64,000 nt of DNA. Source: Paenibacillus massiliensis subsp. panacisoli DSM 21345. Its GTDB lineage: Bacteria; Bacillota; Bacilli; Paenibacillales; Paenibacillaceae. Position 1 is the first letter of the stretch. Every line of letters starts with the position of its first letter. The position numbers were made by a program, and so were the translations under genes. The notes under the pieces were generated by a model, which searched no databases, was not told where the DNA came from, and saw only the letters and a list, made by a program, of their open reading frames with translations. This document shows positions 45,442 to 54,627 of this stretch, piece after piece. The stretch lies in assembly GCF_000426545.1 (NCBI RefSeq), contig NZ_AUFO01000009.1, forward strand, positions 124,001-188,000, read 5' to 3'.

Positions 45442-45891
45442 ATGAAGAGGACTGGAATGACCCGGCCCTTGGATAGCCTGGGGCGAATTGTACTTCCCAA
45501 AGAAATGCGTATGACGATGGAGATCGAGATTGGTGACCCGCTGGAATTCTTCATCGAAGACAAGACACTAATGCTGCGTAAGTACAAGTCCACGAACTGC
45601 ACCTTTTGCGGATCATTGGACACCAACACCTATTACAAGGACCAATTTATCTGCAACGACTGTGCTGCAGAGCTCAAGGTAGCTAAGCATCAGCCCGTAC
45701 CCATTCCTGGTCCCGTTGCTGTCCCCTCTCCAACTGCTGCACCGGTCAAGAAATCCTACCGGCGTACAGACGACATCCTCGCCAAGATGAAGCAGCTTAT
45801 GCAAGAACACCCTCATTCATCGCAAAAGCAACTGGCCTCCATGCTCGGCATTAGTCAAGGAAGAGTTTCGCAGCTAAAAAAACTCATGTAA
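45442..45891 (+). CDS. AbrB-family regulator with zinc-ribbon-like centre and C-terminal helix-turn-helix
   Basis: 149 residues. Residues 1-50 (MTRPLDSLGRIVLPKEMRMT...) are a SpoVT/AbrB swapped-hairpin DNA-binding domain as in AbrB/Abh. Unlike AbrB it then has C53-x2-C56 and C71-x2-C74, a probable metal site, a Pro-rich linker (VPIPGPVAVPSPTAAP) and a final helix-turn-helix (QLASMLGISQGRVSQLKKLM). It is a transition-state type regulator by N-terminal family, but the extra domains are unusual. GGAGG lies 7 bases before ATG 45442. A 160-base structured leader precedes it and a terminator follows. Targets unknown. Confidence 0.8.
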   Translation: MKRTGMTRPLDSLGRIVLPKEMRMTMEIEIGDPLEFFIEDKTLMLRKYKSTNCTFCGSLDTNTYYKDQFICNDCAAELKVAKHQPVPIPGPVAVPSPTAAPVKKSYRRTDDILAKMKQLMQEHPHSSQKQLASMLGISQGRVSQLKKLM

Positions 45892-45946
45892 CTAAATCCT
45901 GCTGTAATGGCCGTTTGAATGAAAAAATACAATACAGGAACACAAA

Positions 45947-45990
45947 TAGCGGAGGCTGATCCCTTATGGACAGGCCTCCGCTACTATTTT
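45947..45990 (+). terminator. Intrinsic terminator after the AbrB-like gene
   Basis: TAGCGGAGGC (45947-45956) pairs with GCCTCCGCTA (45974-45983), followed by CTATTTTTG. The 160 bases after it, to the cbiA stop, hold no gene. Confidence 0.88.
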
Positions 45991-46155
45991 TGGGGCACGC
46001 GCGGTGTAATGATTGCGCCCACGACGTCTTGCTGTCGTATCGGCACGCCCCATAGGATGGTGCCTTCACCGAGCATCGCGTACCTTAATCAAATCCAATA
46101 TAAGTGTAGGGCCGCTACAAGTGAAGAGTCTTGTTAGAGGATAAGGCTGTAGCAT

Positions 46156-47736
46156 CTACTGATTAGCCGCTGCAAAGGCCGCACATGCTTCAACCCACCT
46201 TTCTGCTGCAGGAGGATGGGAGGCCAAATGAATATGCGTGTAGCCAGCCATCAGTCGGCCCGAAGCGTAGCCTTCCCGGGTGCTGCCTCGCAGTCCCTTG
46301 GTCTCATAGGCAAAAGAGTATGTCTCCTCCTCGAAGCTCATGACCGAGTAGTGGAACTCATGCCCCCTTAGCGTCTCTCCAGCCTTGAGCAGCAAGCAAT
46401 CCTGGAGCGCCTTTGCTTCACGGTAGCCAAGTGCTGCGCGTCGTTCCTGCATGCGCACATCGGCTGGAATCAGCCCCGCCATAGTATGCTGTTGACCACT
46501 GCGGTCCGTCAGAGTTCGAGCCAGCACCATGTAGCCTCCACACTCAGCGAATATCGGCATATCCTGCTCAGCCGCACGGCGCAGATCCTCCAGAAAGGTA
46601 TGATTGGCGGCAATAGCCGCTGCGAATTCCTCCGGGAAGCCACCGCCGAGATATACGCCGCTTGCCGCTTCTGGAATACGCTCACCTGCAAGTGGACTGA
46701 AGTAAGCGATGGCTGCTCCGGCCGCCTGCAGCAGCTCCAGATTGTCCTCATAGTAGAAGTTGAATGCCGCATCGCGAGCCACCGCAATGACAGGCCGCTC
46801 AGAGCCCGAAGCGAGAACTGTACTCTCTGCTCCTAGGTTCCGTGGAAGGAGACTGCCCCTATGTATGGACGAATCCGTGCTGACCTTCTGCCCTGTGTCT
46901 GGTGTGTGATTGGGCGTATGCTCTACCGAGCCCTCCTGGTCTTCCTGTGCGCTCCAGGGCGGGATATCCTCAACAGGCATGCCGTCAGCATGGGACAGCT
47001 GCTGCTGTTGAGGCTCCAGCGGGGAAGCCGCGCAGGCCAGCGCGAATATTTTATCCAGATCCGCGCCCTCTGCGACTCTGGCTGCCATCTGCTGGAACAG
47101 TGGCTCCAGTTCCCCGCGTTCTACAGCTGGTACCAGCCCCAGATGCCGCTCGGGTACATGAAGCTGTTCATCACGCGGGAGCCAGCCCAGTACAGGCACA
47201 CCGCACATTTGCTCGATCGCCGTCTTCACCATCTTGTAGTGCCCGGCGCTGCCACAGCGATTGACGATGACACCTGCAATCCGAAGCCCCGGCTCCAGCT
47301 GCTGGAAGCCCAGTACGATAGCTGCTGCGCTGCGTGCCATACTGCGTACATCCACGACCAGCAGGACAGGCGTGTCCGTCAGCATGGCGATCTCCGCCGT
47401 AGAGCCTGTGTTGGAGCTCGGGTCTTTGCCGTCATAGAGGCCCATAACGCCTTCAATGATGGACAGATCTGATCCTTCGGATACGCGACAGAAGGTATTG
47501 TGAACGTCAGCCGAAGAGGTCATCCAGCTATCCAGATTGCGGGAGGGCCTGCCTGTAACAGCCGTATGATAGGTAGGGTCGATGTAGTCCGGCCCGCACT
47601 TGAAGCCCTGTACCTGCAAGCCCCGGTCTGCAAATGCCCTCATCAGCCCCAGTGTGATCGTCGTCTTTCCTGCTCCGCTGCCAGTTCCCGCGATGACCAG
47701 TCGTGGCCGCTTCAAGCTGCCTGATGCATGCATCAT
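46156..47736 (-). CDS. cbiA: Cobyrinic/hydrogenobyrinic acid a,c-diamide synthase
   Basis: 526 residues. It amidates the a and c side chains of cobyrinic acid with glutamine and ATP. The N-terminal domain has the P-loop GTGSGAGKTTITLGLM and KCGPDYIDPTYHTAVTGRPS; the C-terminal glutamine-amidotransferase domain has the catalytic Cys in FAECGGYMVLA. A hydrophilic low-complexity insert of about 80 residues (PLEPQQQQLSHADG... and nearby) lies between the domains and makes it longer than the usual 450-460. ATG 47736 overlaps the cbiG stop as ATGA, and it is the last gene of the operon. Confidence 0.95.
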   Translation of the reverse strand: MMHASGSLKRPRLVIAGTGSGAGKTTITLGLMRAFADRGLQVQGFKCGPDYIDPTYHTAVTGRPSRNLDSWMTSSADVHNTFCRVSEGSDLSIIEGVMGLYDGKDPSSNTGSTAEIAMLTDTPVLLVVDVRSMARSAAAIVLGFQQLEPGLRIAGVIVNRCGSAGHYKMVKTAIEQMCGVPVLGWLPRDEQLHVPERHLGLVPAVERGELEPLFQQMAARVAEGADLDKIFALACAASPLEPQQQQLSHADGMPVEDIPPWSAQEDQEGSVEHTPNHTPDTGQKVSTDSSIHRGSLLPRNLGAESTVLASGSERPVIAVARDAAFNFYYEDNLELLQAAGAAIAYFSPLAGERIPEAASGVYLGGGFPEEFAAAIAANHTFLEDLRRAAEQDMPIFAECGGYMVLARTLTDRSGQQHTMAGLIPADVRMQERRAALGYREAKALQDCLLLKAGETLRGHEFHYSVMSFEEETYSFAYETKGLRGSTREGYASGRLMAGYTHIHLASHPPAAERWVEACAAFAAANQ

Positions 47737-48866
47737 GTGCGCTCCTCCGGCTGGTTGTTGGTTGCGCTATTCAGACCATCCGCAAAAGGAATGCGCGCAA
47801 TTGACAGCGTCAGATTTCCGCTCTTCTTCTTCTCCAGCAGCCAGCCATCTGCCCCGGAGGACAGTAGACAAGCCGGCTCGCAGACGCCATAAGCTCCAGT
47901 GTACTTATAGACTGTCTCCGAAGGATGAGGCAATGTCACTGTATTCAGCTCGGCAGGCGTGTAGACTGTCAGCTCCCAGCCGTACTTGGCGCATAGGGCC
48001 AGCAGCCCCTCCTCATCCTTCTTCAGATCAATGGTTGCCAGATTGCGGACACTATTTATGGATAGCTTCAGCTCTTGCAGTGTCTCCAGCAGCGCCCCTT
48101 CCAGCTCCTCCATTGGTGTTCCCCGGTTACAGCCGATGCCGACGACAAGGCTCTTGGGACGATACAGCACTCCGTTGCTCATATAACGCGCTTGCTCCGT
48201 CTCATCCAACAGTCGATCTGTGATGACCAATGCTGCTGAGAAGGAGGCCGAAGACGCCTCGGCTGTGCTGCTGTAGATCTGGATATGCGAAGGTAGTGGC
48301 TTATCATATCGCCACCAATTCTTCTCTCCTGTCTCCTGGATTAATGCCACAGGCTCCTCATTCACGACGGCGGCGCTTACTGGCGTGGCTTTATCGAAGC
48401 TATCAATCGTCCAGCCCAGCTCCCTCCCGAAGAGATCGACCGGAATGGTGCCCTGTACATCCGAAGCCGTCGTAATGACCGGACGAGCACCCAGCACTGC
48501 AGCCACCTGACGCGTCAGCTCATTGGCACCGCCCAGATGGCCAGAGAGCACGCTGATGACATGCTCACCGCGGTCATCAATCACGATGACGCCAGGATCG
48601 ACCTTTTTATCGACCAGCAGCGGAGCAATCATCCGTACGACGGCGCCAAGCGAGATACACAGAATAATGCCGTTGTATTGCTTGAACAGGTCACCCAGAA
48701 TGAGGCGGACAGAGCCCTCGAACATCTGAATGCCGAGCTCCTCCTCGTCTCCGCGCGCGAATTTGGCCATGTAGTATACATCTGTTCCTGGAAAACGCGC
48801 ACCCAGATCGCGCATCATCTCCACACCGTGCTTCGTAATGGCAACAGCGGCAAAAGGGTTACTCAC
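47733..48866 (-). CDS. cbiG: Cobalt-precorrin-5A hydrolase
   Basis: 377 residues. CbiG opens the delta-lactone of cobalt-precorrin-5A, releasing acetaldehyde, in the anaerobic pathway. ISLGAVVRMIAPLLVDKKVD and VIDDRGEHVISVLSGHLGGAN are the N-terminal family signatures, and LVVGIGCNRGTPMEELEGAL begins the C-terminal domain (GIGCxxG). GTG 48866 has GGGAGTG 7 bases upstream and overlaps the preceding cbiF by 8 bp. The cbiA start lies over its stop. Confidence 0.93.
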   Translation of the reverse strand: MSNPFAAVAITKHGVEMMRDLGARFPGTDVYYMAKFARGDEEELGIQMFEGSVRLILGDLFKQYNGIILCISLGAVVRMIAPLLVDKKVDPGVIVIDDRGEHVISVLSGHLGGANELTRQVAAVLGARPVITTASDVQGTIPVDLFGRELGWTIDSFDKATPVSAAVVNEEPVALIQETGEKNWWRYDKPLPSHIQIYSSTAEASSASFSAALVITDRLLDETEQARYMSNGVLYRPKSLVVGIGCNRGTPMEELEGALLETLQELKLSINSVRNLATIDLKKDEEGLLALCAKYGWELTVYTPAELNTVTLPHPSETVYKYTGAYGVCEPACLLSSGADGWLLEKKKSGNLTLSIARIPFADGLNSATNNQPEERT

Positions 48867-49662
48867 CAGGCTTCACTCCCTTGCGATAGCCGTGCGTGAA
48901 GGATCGATCATACAGCTTGGAGCGATGCGCATCCTTGTCCGTCAGGCCTGGATCAAGCGCCCAGCCTGCCAGAATCATAGCGTGCATGGTAATTCCGGCA
49001 GCTCGCAGATCCGCGGGAAGCTGCGCCAGCGTCGTACGTACGATCTTCTGATCAGGCCACGTCGCCCGCTGCACGACAGCCACTGGAGTATCCTCACTCC
49101 AGCCGGCAGCCAAGAATTCGGCAACGACCTTCTTCGCCAGTGTAGCGCTAAGGAATAAGGCCACCGTACAATGGTGAGCTGCCAGGTCACGCAATCGTTC
49201 CCGCTCAGGAACTGGCGTCCGTCCTTCAGCACGGGTCAGAATGACGGTCTGCGTCAGATCAGGTACTGTTAATTCAGCTCCCAATACCGCTGCTGAAGCG
49301 AATACAGAGCTCACACCCGGGATAATTTCATAGGTAACCCCGGCTTGCTTGAGCAGCACCATTTGCTCCAGAATCGCGCCATACATTGCAGGATCACCTG
49401 TGTGCACTCTCGCTACACTGCGCCCAGCCTGTACAGCCTTCACCATGAGCTCTACCTGCTGCTCCAGATCCATACCAGAGCTATGCAATACCTCAGCTTC
49501 CGGCTTTGCCTTGGCAATCAATTCATCATTCACAAGAGAATCGGTGTAGAGCACAAGATCGGCCTGAGACAGAATCCGCATGCCTTTGACGGTAATCAGC
49601 TCTGGATCACCAGGACCCGCACCCACGATATACACCTTTGGACTCAGCACATTCGCACTCAT
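48859..49662 (-). CDS. cbiF: Cobalt-precorrin-4 C11-methyltransferase
   Basis: 267 residues. VYIVGAGPGDPELITVKGMR is the SAM-dependent tetrapyrrole methyltransferase start, VHTGDPAMYGAILEQMVLLK the second motif, and LPYEIIPGVSS-type VTYEIIPGVSSVFASAAVLG the third. It adds the methyl at C-11 of cobalt-precorrin-4. ATG 49662 is preceded by GGTGGTGA and overlaps the cbiL stop by four bases. Confidence 0.93.
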   Translation of the reverse strand: MSANVLSPKVYIVGAGPGDPELITVKGMRILSQADLVLYTDSLVNDELIAKAKPEAEVLHSSGMDLEQQVELMVKAVQAGRSVARVHTGDPAMYGAILEQMVLLKQAGVTYEIIPGVSSVFASAAVLGAELTVPDLTQTVILTRAEGRTPVPERERLRDLAAHHCTVALFLSATLAKKVVAEFLAAGWSEDTPVAVVQRATWPDQKIVRTTLAQLPADLRAAGITMHAMILAGWALDPGLTDKDAHRSKLYDRSFTHGYRKGVKPGE

Positions 49663-50372
49663 TTGCTCACCACCATCAGACTCAGATATTCCAGCTCCTG
49701 ACCGCGCAGCTCGCGCGCGTCACGCCATACCATCTCATACGGAGACGTCACCTTCGTGATGACCGAGGCCCGGTCACCCAGCTGCAGCTCCTCCAATACA
49801 TCCAGGATCAGGTCGAGCACCTTGGCTACCTTGATGAAGACGACGGTATCATGCTGCTCTATGACTCTGCGCATATCCTCACGATTATCAGTAGCCGGAA
49901 TGATCCCCACCTGCTGATCCCCGTCAGCAAGCGGCTGCTCCAGAGCTGCGGCTGCTCCCAGTACCGAGGAAATTCCCGGAATTGACACGATAGGCACCTC
50001 AGGATGAAGCTCTCGCATCAGCCTCGCCAAATGAATGAAGGTGCTGTAGAGATTAGGATCTCCCTCGGTTACAAAGGCAACATCCTTCCCCTGACTCAGC
50101 TCCTCCCAGCACAGGGCTACCGTCTTATTCCATTCCCGCTCCAGCACCGCCGGGTCCTTGGTCATCGGAAATACCAGACCGAGCATATTTTTCTCAGACG
50201 GGTTCACATATAGCTCCACAATCTCGTGGGCATAGGATTTGCCGCCCATTCGTTTCTTAGGGTATGCGATGACCTCGCATTCACGTAGCATCCGGTACGC
50301 CTTGACCGTAATCAGCTCCGGGTCGCCGGGTCCCACACCGACACCGTACAGTGTGCCTGTCACTGCATCCAT
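49659..50372 (-). CDS. cbiL: Cobalt-precorrin-2 C20-methyltransferase
   Basis: 237 residues. LYGVGVGPGDPELITVKAYR, VAFVTEGDPNLYSTFIHLAR and IPGISSVLGAAAALEQPLAD define the CbiL/CobI branch. It methylates C-20 of cobalt-precorrin-2 using SAM, the first methylation specific to the corrin branch. ATG 50372 follows GGAGAGAG; the frame is open to 50399 with nothing better. A 250-bp gene-free spacer separates it from cbiET. Confidence 0.93.
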   Translation of the reverse strand: MDAVTGTLYGVGVGPGDPELITVKAYRMLRECEVIAYPKKRMGGKSYAHEIVELYVNPSEKNMLGLVFPMTKDPAVLEREWNKTVALCWEELSQGKDVAFVTEGDPNLYSTFIHLARLMRELHPEVPIVSIPGISSVLGAAAALEQPLADGDQQVGIIPATDNREDMRRVIEQHDTVVFIKVAKVLDLILDVLEELQLGDRASVITKVTSPYEMVWRDARELRGQELEYLSLMVVSK

Positions 50373-50624
50373 TCCACTCTCTCCTATCTGTTCAGCCATG
50401 CTTGCACGGCATGAATTTCGCTTGATGATACACAGTTATCCGTGTGCTCTTTTGTTGTGCGACTGCTTCGTTGCGTAGATGGCACCTTGACCAGATCAAA
50501 TGTGAGTATGAAGCCGCTGCAAGCGGGGAGCCCTGTCGACCGCATTTCTCTAGGACTTCCCCGCTTTCGGCTAACGACGATGCTCACCTGAATATTTAAC
50601 CTTAAATTATATTCTGTCAGGGTA
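50373..50624. repeat. Gene-free spacer in the cbi operon containing a dispersed repeat
   Basis: The segment 50518-50540 (GCAAGCGGGGAGCCCTGTCG and on) is nearly repeated at 58785-58807 between cbiO and cbiQ, with two base changes. The part ACTTCCCCGCTTTCGGCTAA at 50553-50572 resembles GCTTCCCCGCTTTTTGCTAA at 36978-36997 in front of the siderophore operon. The two halves are complementary around GCGGGG/CCCCGC, so the transcript could form a stem. No reading frame is supported here. Confidence 0.55.
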
Positions 50625-51842
50625 TTAGGACTTCGTTCCGGTAATTACGTAGATCGGATTCAGACCCTCGAAGCGGGTCATATTCAGAATCGGCTTGCTG
50701 CGCGCGGTCTGCAATAAAGTCACCTCAGGGGCAAGGTCTGCCTCCTGCATACTCTTCATAGCATCGTGGAGTGTCTCAATGGTCACTGCGTTCACCACCA
50801 CGCGTCCGCCGCTCTGCAGCCGCTCACCGCACAGATGAATCAATTCCTTCAGCTCACCACCGCTGCCTCCAATGAAGACTGCATTCGGATCAGGAAGCTC
50901 CGACAACCCCTCTGGTGCCTTGGCATGAATTACCGGAAAGTCCGTTCTGAATTTGATCTTGTTCGCTTCGACGTTCTGCAGGTCACCTTCATTCTTCTCA
51001 ATGGCAAATACCTGCCCATACTTCGCAAGGCGGGCACACTCCACGGCGACGGAGCCAGAGCCTGCCCCGATATCCCAGACTACGCTTCGCTCCGACAAGC
51101 GCAGCTCGGACAGACTGAAGACACGGACCTCTCGCTTTGTAATCAGGCCCTTCTCCGGCTTGCGCTGGTGGAATTCCTCGTCCGCAAAGCCGAACCCTAC
51201 ACGGGCCGGAGGTGTGTCCTTCAGTCGTCGCAGCACCACTACGTTCAGTGGTCCGAATTCAGCTTCGGCCATATCCGCAAGTGACCAGTGCGTAAATCGC
51301 TCATCAGGTCCGCCCAGATCCTCTCCTACAAAGGCCTCATATTCGTTCATTTCGAAATGAAGCAGATAGGCGGCGAGTGCGGATGGTGTGTTCACGTCAT
51401 CTGTGAGCAGTGCGATCTTCGCCCGTCCATCCAGTCGCTGAGCCAAACCCTGTATCGGCCGACCATGCAGGCTCTCAAGCTGAGCATCCTGCCAGCTCTC
51501 GCCGAGCTTGGCGAACACCAACTGAACGGAGCTGAGATGCGGAAGGATATCCAGACGCTCTCTCCCGAGACGGGAAGACAGATATCCCGCAATTCCGAAA
51601 AACAGCGGGTCCCCAGATGCCAGAACAACCGCCGATTGGCCCTCAGCAAGCCCAGTTAGTCGCTCCACGACAGCTGCGAGTCCACCTTTTAACACTACAC
51701 GCTCTCCCTTAGCCTCAGGAAAAAAAGAAAGCAGACGCTCTCCGCCGACCAATAGATCGGCTTTATGTATCGTATGAATGAGCTCATCCGTCAAGCTGGA
51801 GGCTCCACACTCCCCGACCCCGATCACCTTAATCTTGTTCAT
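50625..51842 (-). CDS. cbiET: Cobalt-precorrin-7 C5-methyltransferase/C15-methyltransferase-decarboxylase, fused
   Basis: 405 residues joining two enzymes (as in CobL). The first half is CbiE, a SAM-dependent C-5 methyltransferase: IKVIGVGECGASSLTDELIH and VVLASGDPLFFGIAGYLSSR. The second half is CbiT, a class I methyltransferase that methylates C-15 and decarboxylates: VVWDIGAGSGSVAVECARLA and NAVFIGGSGGELKELIHLCG. ATG 51842 (or 51845) follows GGGGGGCA; the frame upstream to 52001 has no ribosome site. It lies about 90 bp after the cbiD stop. Confidence 0.93.
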   Translation of the reverse strand: MNKIKVIGVGECGASSLTDELIHTIHKADLLVGGERLLSFFPEAKGERVVLKGGLAAVVERLTGLAEGQSAVVLASGDPLFFGIAGYLSSRLGRERLDILPHLSSVQLVFAKLGESWQDAQLESLHGRPIQGLAQRLDGRAKIALLTDDVNTPSALAAYLLHFEMNEYEAFVGEDLGGPDERFTHWSLADMAEAEFGPLNVVVLRRLKDTPPARVGFGFADEEFHQRKPEKGLITKREVRVFSLSELRLSERSVVWDIGAGSGSVAVECARLAKYGQVFAIEKNEGDLQNVEANKIKFRTDFPVIHAKAPEGLSELPDPNAVFIGGSGGELKELIHLCGERLQSGGRVVVNAVTIETLHDAMKSMQEADLAPEVTLLQTARSKPILNMTRFEGLNPIYVITGTKS

Positions 51843-51930
51843 CATTGCCCCCCACTCTTGTACATCACGGACAGGCAGAGCCGATACCAGGCATTTGCTC
51901 TGCCTCTCCTTCATTTTCAACCCACTGGAT

Positions 51931-53103
51931 CTATTTGGTCGCACTGCTGTCGGGATCACTGACGGTTGCCTTACCCAATAAGGTTCCATCCATAGCAACA
52001 AGGACCATGCCCACCGTCAGACCACCGCCAACATGCTCCAGACAATGGCGACAGCCATAGCTGCATAGCGTCTCGAAGAAACTGTAGCACTCGGCCTGCA
52101 CCATCATCTCCGCTACCTGAGAAGCGGTGTTCGCCCCCGCCACAGCCTCCACCAATTCGGGGGATACTCCCGCCTCGCGGGCGGCTTCAGCCAGAAATGC
52201 GAAATCCACAGGTGCACTCTTGGAGTGAACCATCATGACGCCTTGGGCTACCTTGGATAGCTTGCCTGGCATCCCGACGAGCGTCGCCTTCTCCATGCCA
52301 AGACGCTTGCCGTGCTTGATGGAGAATCCAACGAATTCCCCCATCTGAATGAAGGCCTCCTCTGGCAAATGAGGATACATATCCATTGCATACTTCTCGC
52401 TTCTTCCTCCCGTGGTCAGCACAATCTCCTTGCAGCCTGATGCCTGTGCGACAGAGATAGCCTGCACAACACTCGCCATGTATGCGCTGGTAGAGAACGG
52501 CACGACAACTCCCCGAGTACCCAGAATGGAGATCCCGCCGAGGATGCCGAGCCGCGCGTTCAAGGTCTTGAGGGCGATTTCCTCACCAGCAGGCACGCTG
52601 ATGACGACCCTCACGCCGGTCTCCACACCGTACTCGTCCAGTACCTGCTTGACGGCCTCAGTAATCATGCGACGTGGCACGGGATTAATCGCCGCCTCAC
52701 CCACTGGCACAGGTAGACCGGGCTTCGTCACCCGTCCTACACCAATACCACCGTCCAGCTCAATGCCAGGCTCGTCCCGCCAGCTTACCGTAGCTACGAT
52801 CTTGGCCAGATGCGTGGCATCCGGGTCATCGCCGCCATCCTTGATCGTGGCACAGGTCGCACTGCCACCCTCCAGCTGCTGGTCGATCAGCTCGAATTGG
52901 TGGTCAAAGCCAGCCGGCAGCCAAATGACAGCATGCTGCGGCACCTGGCCTGTGACGAGCAGTTCGGTTGCTCCTTTGGCCGTTGCCGCCGCGCAAGCCC
53001 CGGTGGTGAACCCGGAGCGCATCGGCTTGTCCGGTGCAGGTGCCTCTCCATTCTTGGGACGTCTGGGGCGACCTTCGCCGCTCGCTGCTGCTCCCTTCTC
53101 CAT
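51931..53103 (-). CDS. cbiD: Cobalt-precorrin-5B C1-methyltransferase
   Basis: 390 residues. MRSGFTTGACAAATAKGATE is the CbiD signature, followed by VSWRDEPGIELDGGIGVGRV and LGILGGISILGTRGVVVPFS. It methylates C-1 of cobalt-precorrin-5B. ATG 53103 follows GGAGG by 7 bases. An N-terminal segment rich in charged and Pro residues (EKGAAASGEGRPRRPKNGEA) precedes the core and is not typical of the family. Confidence 0.95.
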   Translation of the reverse strand: MEKGAAASGEGRPRRPKNGEAPAPDKPMRSGFTTGACAAATAKGATELLVTGQVPQHAVIWLPAGFDHQFELIDQQLEGGSATCATIKDGGDDPDATHLAKIVATVSWRDEPGIELDGGIGVGRVTKPGLPVPVGEAAINPVPRRMITEAVKQVLDEYGVETGVRVVISVPAGEEIALKTLNARLGILGGISILGTRGVVVPFSTSAYMASVVQAISVAQASGCKEIVLTTGGRSEKYAMDMYPHLPEEAFIQMGEFVGFSIKHGKRLGMEKATLVGMPGKLSKVAQGVMMVHSKSAPVDFAFLAEAAREAGVSPELVEAVAGANTASQVAEMMVQAECYSFFETLCSYGCRHCLEHVGGGLTVGMVLVAMDGTLLGKATVSDPDSSATK

Positions 53104-53143
53104 CGCTATTCCTCCTTTAAGACACAAGGCATGCAGATCTGGA

Positions 53144-53788
53144 TCAACGTACTGCCATGAGGGACAAGGCATTCACTGCCGCGACGACAATAGTACTGCC
53201 GCCCTTGCGTCCGATATTCGTAATATATGGAATGTCCAGCTTACGCAGCTCATCCTTGGACTCTGCAGCGGATACGAAGCCTACTGGCATGCCGATAATC
53301 AGCCCTGGCTTCGCTTCGCCCTCCTTAACCATACGGATCAGCTCCAGCAGCGCTGTAGGCGCATTACCGATTGCATAGATCCCACCATCCGCACGCTTGA
53401 TCGCCTTGCGCATTGAGATGATGGCGCGGGTCGTATTGAGTCGCTTCGCCTCTTCAATGACATCCGGGTCAGAAATATATACATTAACGTCCATACCAAA
53501 ACGGGCAAGACGATCCTTGCTGATACCCGCCTGAATCATTTGTACATCGGCTACCAGTGGCTCTCCTGCCTGAATGGCACGAATCCCTGCGGCAATCGCA
53601 TCCGGGTGGAACACCATACTCCGTCCCAGCTCAAAATCAGCCGAAGCGTGGATGACCCGCTGTACAACCGGATATTGCTCCTCTGTGAAAGGATGCTCGC
53701 CCAGCTCCTCGGTAATCATCTCAAAGCTTTTGCCCTCAATCTCCTGAGGCTGCACCGTTAATGGCTTAAATTCTGTCTTGAAATCCAT
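53144..53788 (-). CDS. cbiC: Cobalt-precorrin-8 methylmutase
   Basis: 214 residues. VVQRVIHASADFELGRSMVF carries the catalytic His of CbiC/CobH, and VNVYISDPDVIEEAKRLNTT, IYAIGNAPTALLELIRMVKE and GMPVGFVSAAESKDELRKLD are invariant regions. It moves the C-11 methyl to C-12, giving cobyrinic acid. Located 40 bp before cbiD in the same operon. Confidence 0.95.
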   Translation of the reverse strand: MDFKTEFKPLTVQPQEIEGKSFEMITEELGEHPFTEEQYPVVQRVIHASADFELGRSMVFHPDAIAAGIRAIQAGEPLVADVQMIQAGISKDRLARFGMDVNVYISDPDVIEEAKRLNTTRAIISMRKAIKRADGGIYAIGNAPTALLELIRMVKEGEAKPGLIIGMPVGFVSAAESKDELRKLDIPYITNIGRKGGSTIVVAAVNALSLMAVR

Positions 53789-53862
53789 TTATCCCGCTCC
53801 TTTACCCAACTTCGATTGTTGTACACGACTTGCGCGGCAAATTTGAAATATGAAAATTAAGG

Positions 53863-54627
53863 CTAAAATAGCTCGGACAGTGCAGTTAACACCCCTTCAT
53901 AATGATCGAATACCGTCCCAAAGTCTACCTCAGGCCGTGCAATTAATACCACATGAATGCCCAGCTCCAACGCCGACTGCACCTTCTCATCCACAGCTCC
54001 AGTCTTGCCGCTCTCCTTCGTCACCATGATCGTCGTTCCGAAATGTCGATATAGCGCCTCATTCAGTTCACGCGAGAATGGCCCCTGCATGGCAACAATA
54101 TTCTTCTGCTCGACTCCTAGCTCAGCACACTTCTCCATGTTGTCCTGGCGAGGGAGCATCCGAATTACCAGTCGAATATCGGGGTCTGACAGCAGTCGCT
54201 TCGTGAATACTCCTAATGTCTTGCTGCCCGTAGTCAGCATGACTGAGCCCTTCATGCGGTCTATAACCTCTGCTGCCGCTTCATAGGTAGGAACTACATG
54301 CAGCAACGGGTGATTGTCGTATACCAGCCCTGCTCTCTCATAGCGAATATATGGAATCTGCTGCTCCTGCGCAGCTGCTATGGCCTGTCGATGGGCCTCT
54401 TCGGCAAAGGGATGACTTGCATCCACGATAACACGTACTCCATGCTCTCTTACCAGTGCCCCCATCTCATCAGCCGTCAGTCTACCCGTCCGTACCGACA
54501 AGCCTGCCTCCCTGAGCGTTGTAGCTGCACTATCGGTAACCACGGAAGTCAGCACGTCATATCCGGCAGCCTGAATGCTTAGCGCCAGCTCTCTGGCATC
54601 ACTCGTGCCACACAGCATAAAGATCAT
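53863..54627 (-). CDS. cbiJ: Cobalt-precorrin-6A reductase
   Basis: 254 residues. MIFMLCGTSDARELALSIQA (GTxDxR) and VIVDASHPFAEEAHRQAIAA are the CbiJ/CobK signatures; MLTTGSKTLGVFTKRL marks the C-terminal half. It uses NAD(P)H to reduce the C18=C19 double bond. The start overlaps the cbiX stop by four bases (ATGA at 54624-54627), so translation is coupled. Confidence 0.93.
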   Translation of the reverse strand: MIFMLCGTSDARELALSIQAAGYDVLTSVVTDSAATTLREAGLSVRTGRLTADEMGALVREHGVRVIVDASHPFAEEAHRQAIAAAQEQQIPYIRYERAGLVYDNHPLLHVVPTYEAAAEVIDRMKGSVMLTTGSKTLGVFTKRLLSDPDIRLVIRMLPRQDNMEKCAELGVEQKNIVAMQGPFSRELNEALYRHFGTTIMVTKESGKTGAVDEKVQSALELGIHVVLIARPEVDFGTVFDHYEGVLTALSELF

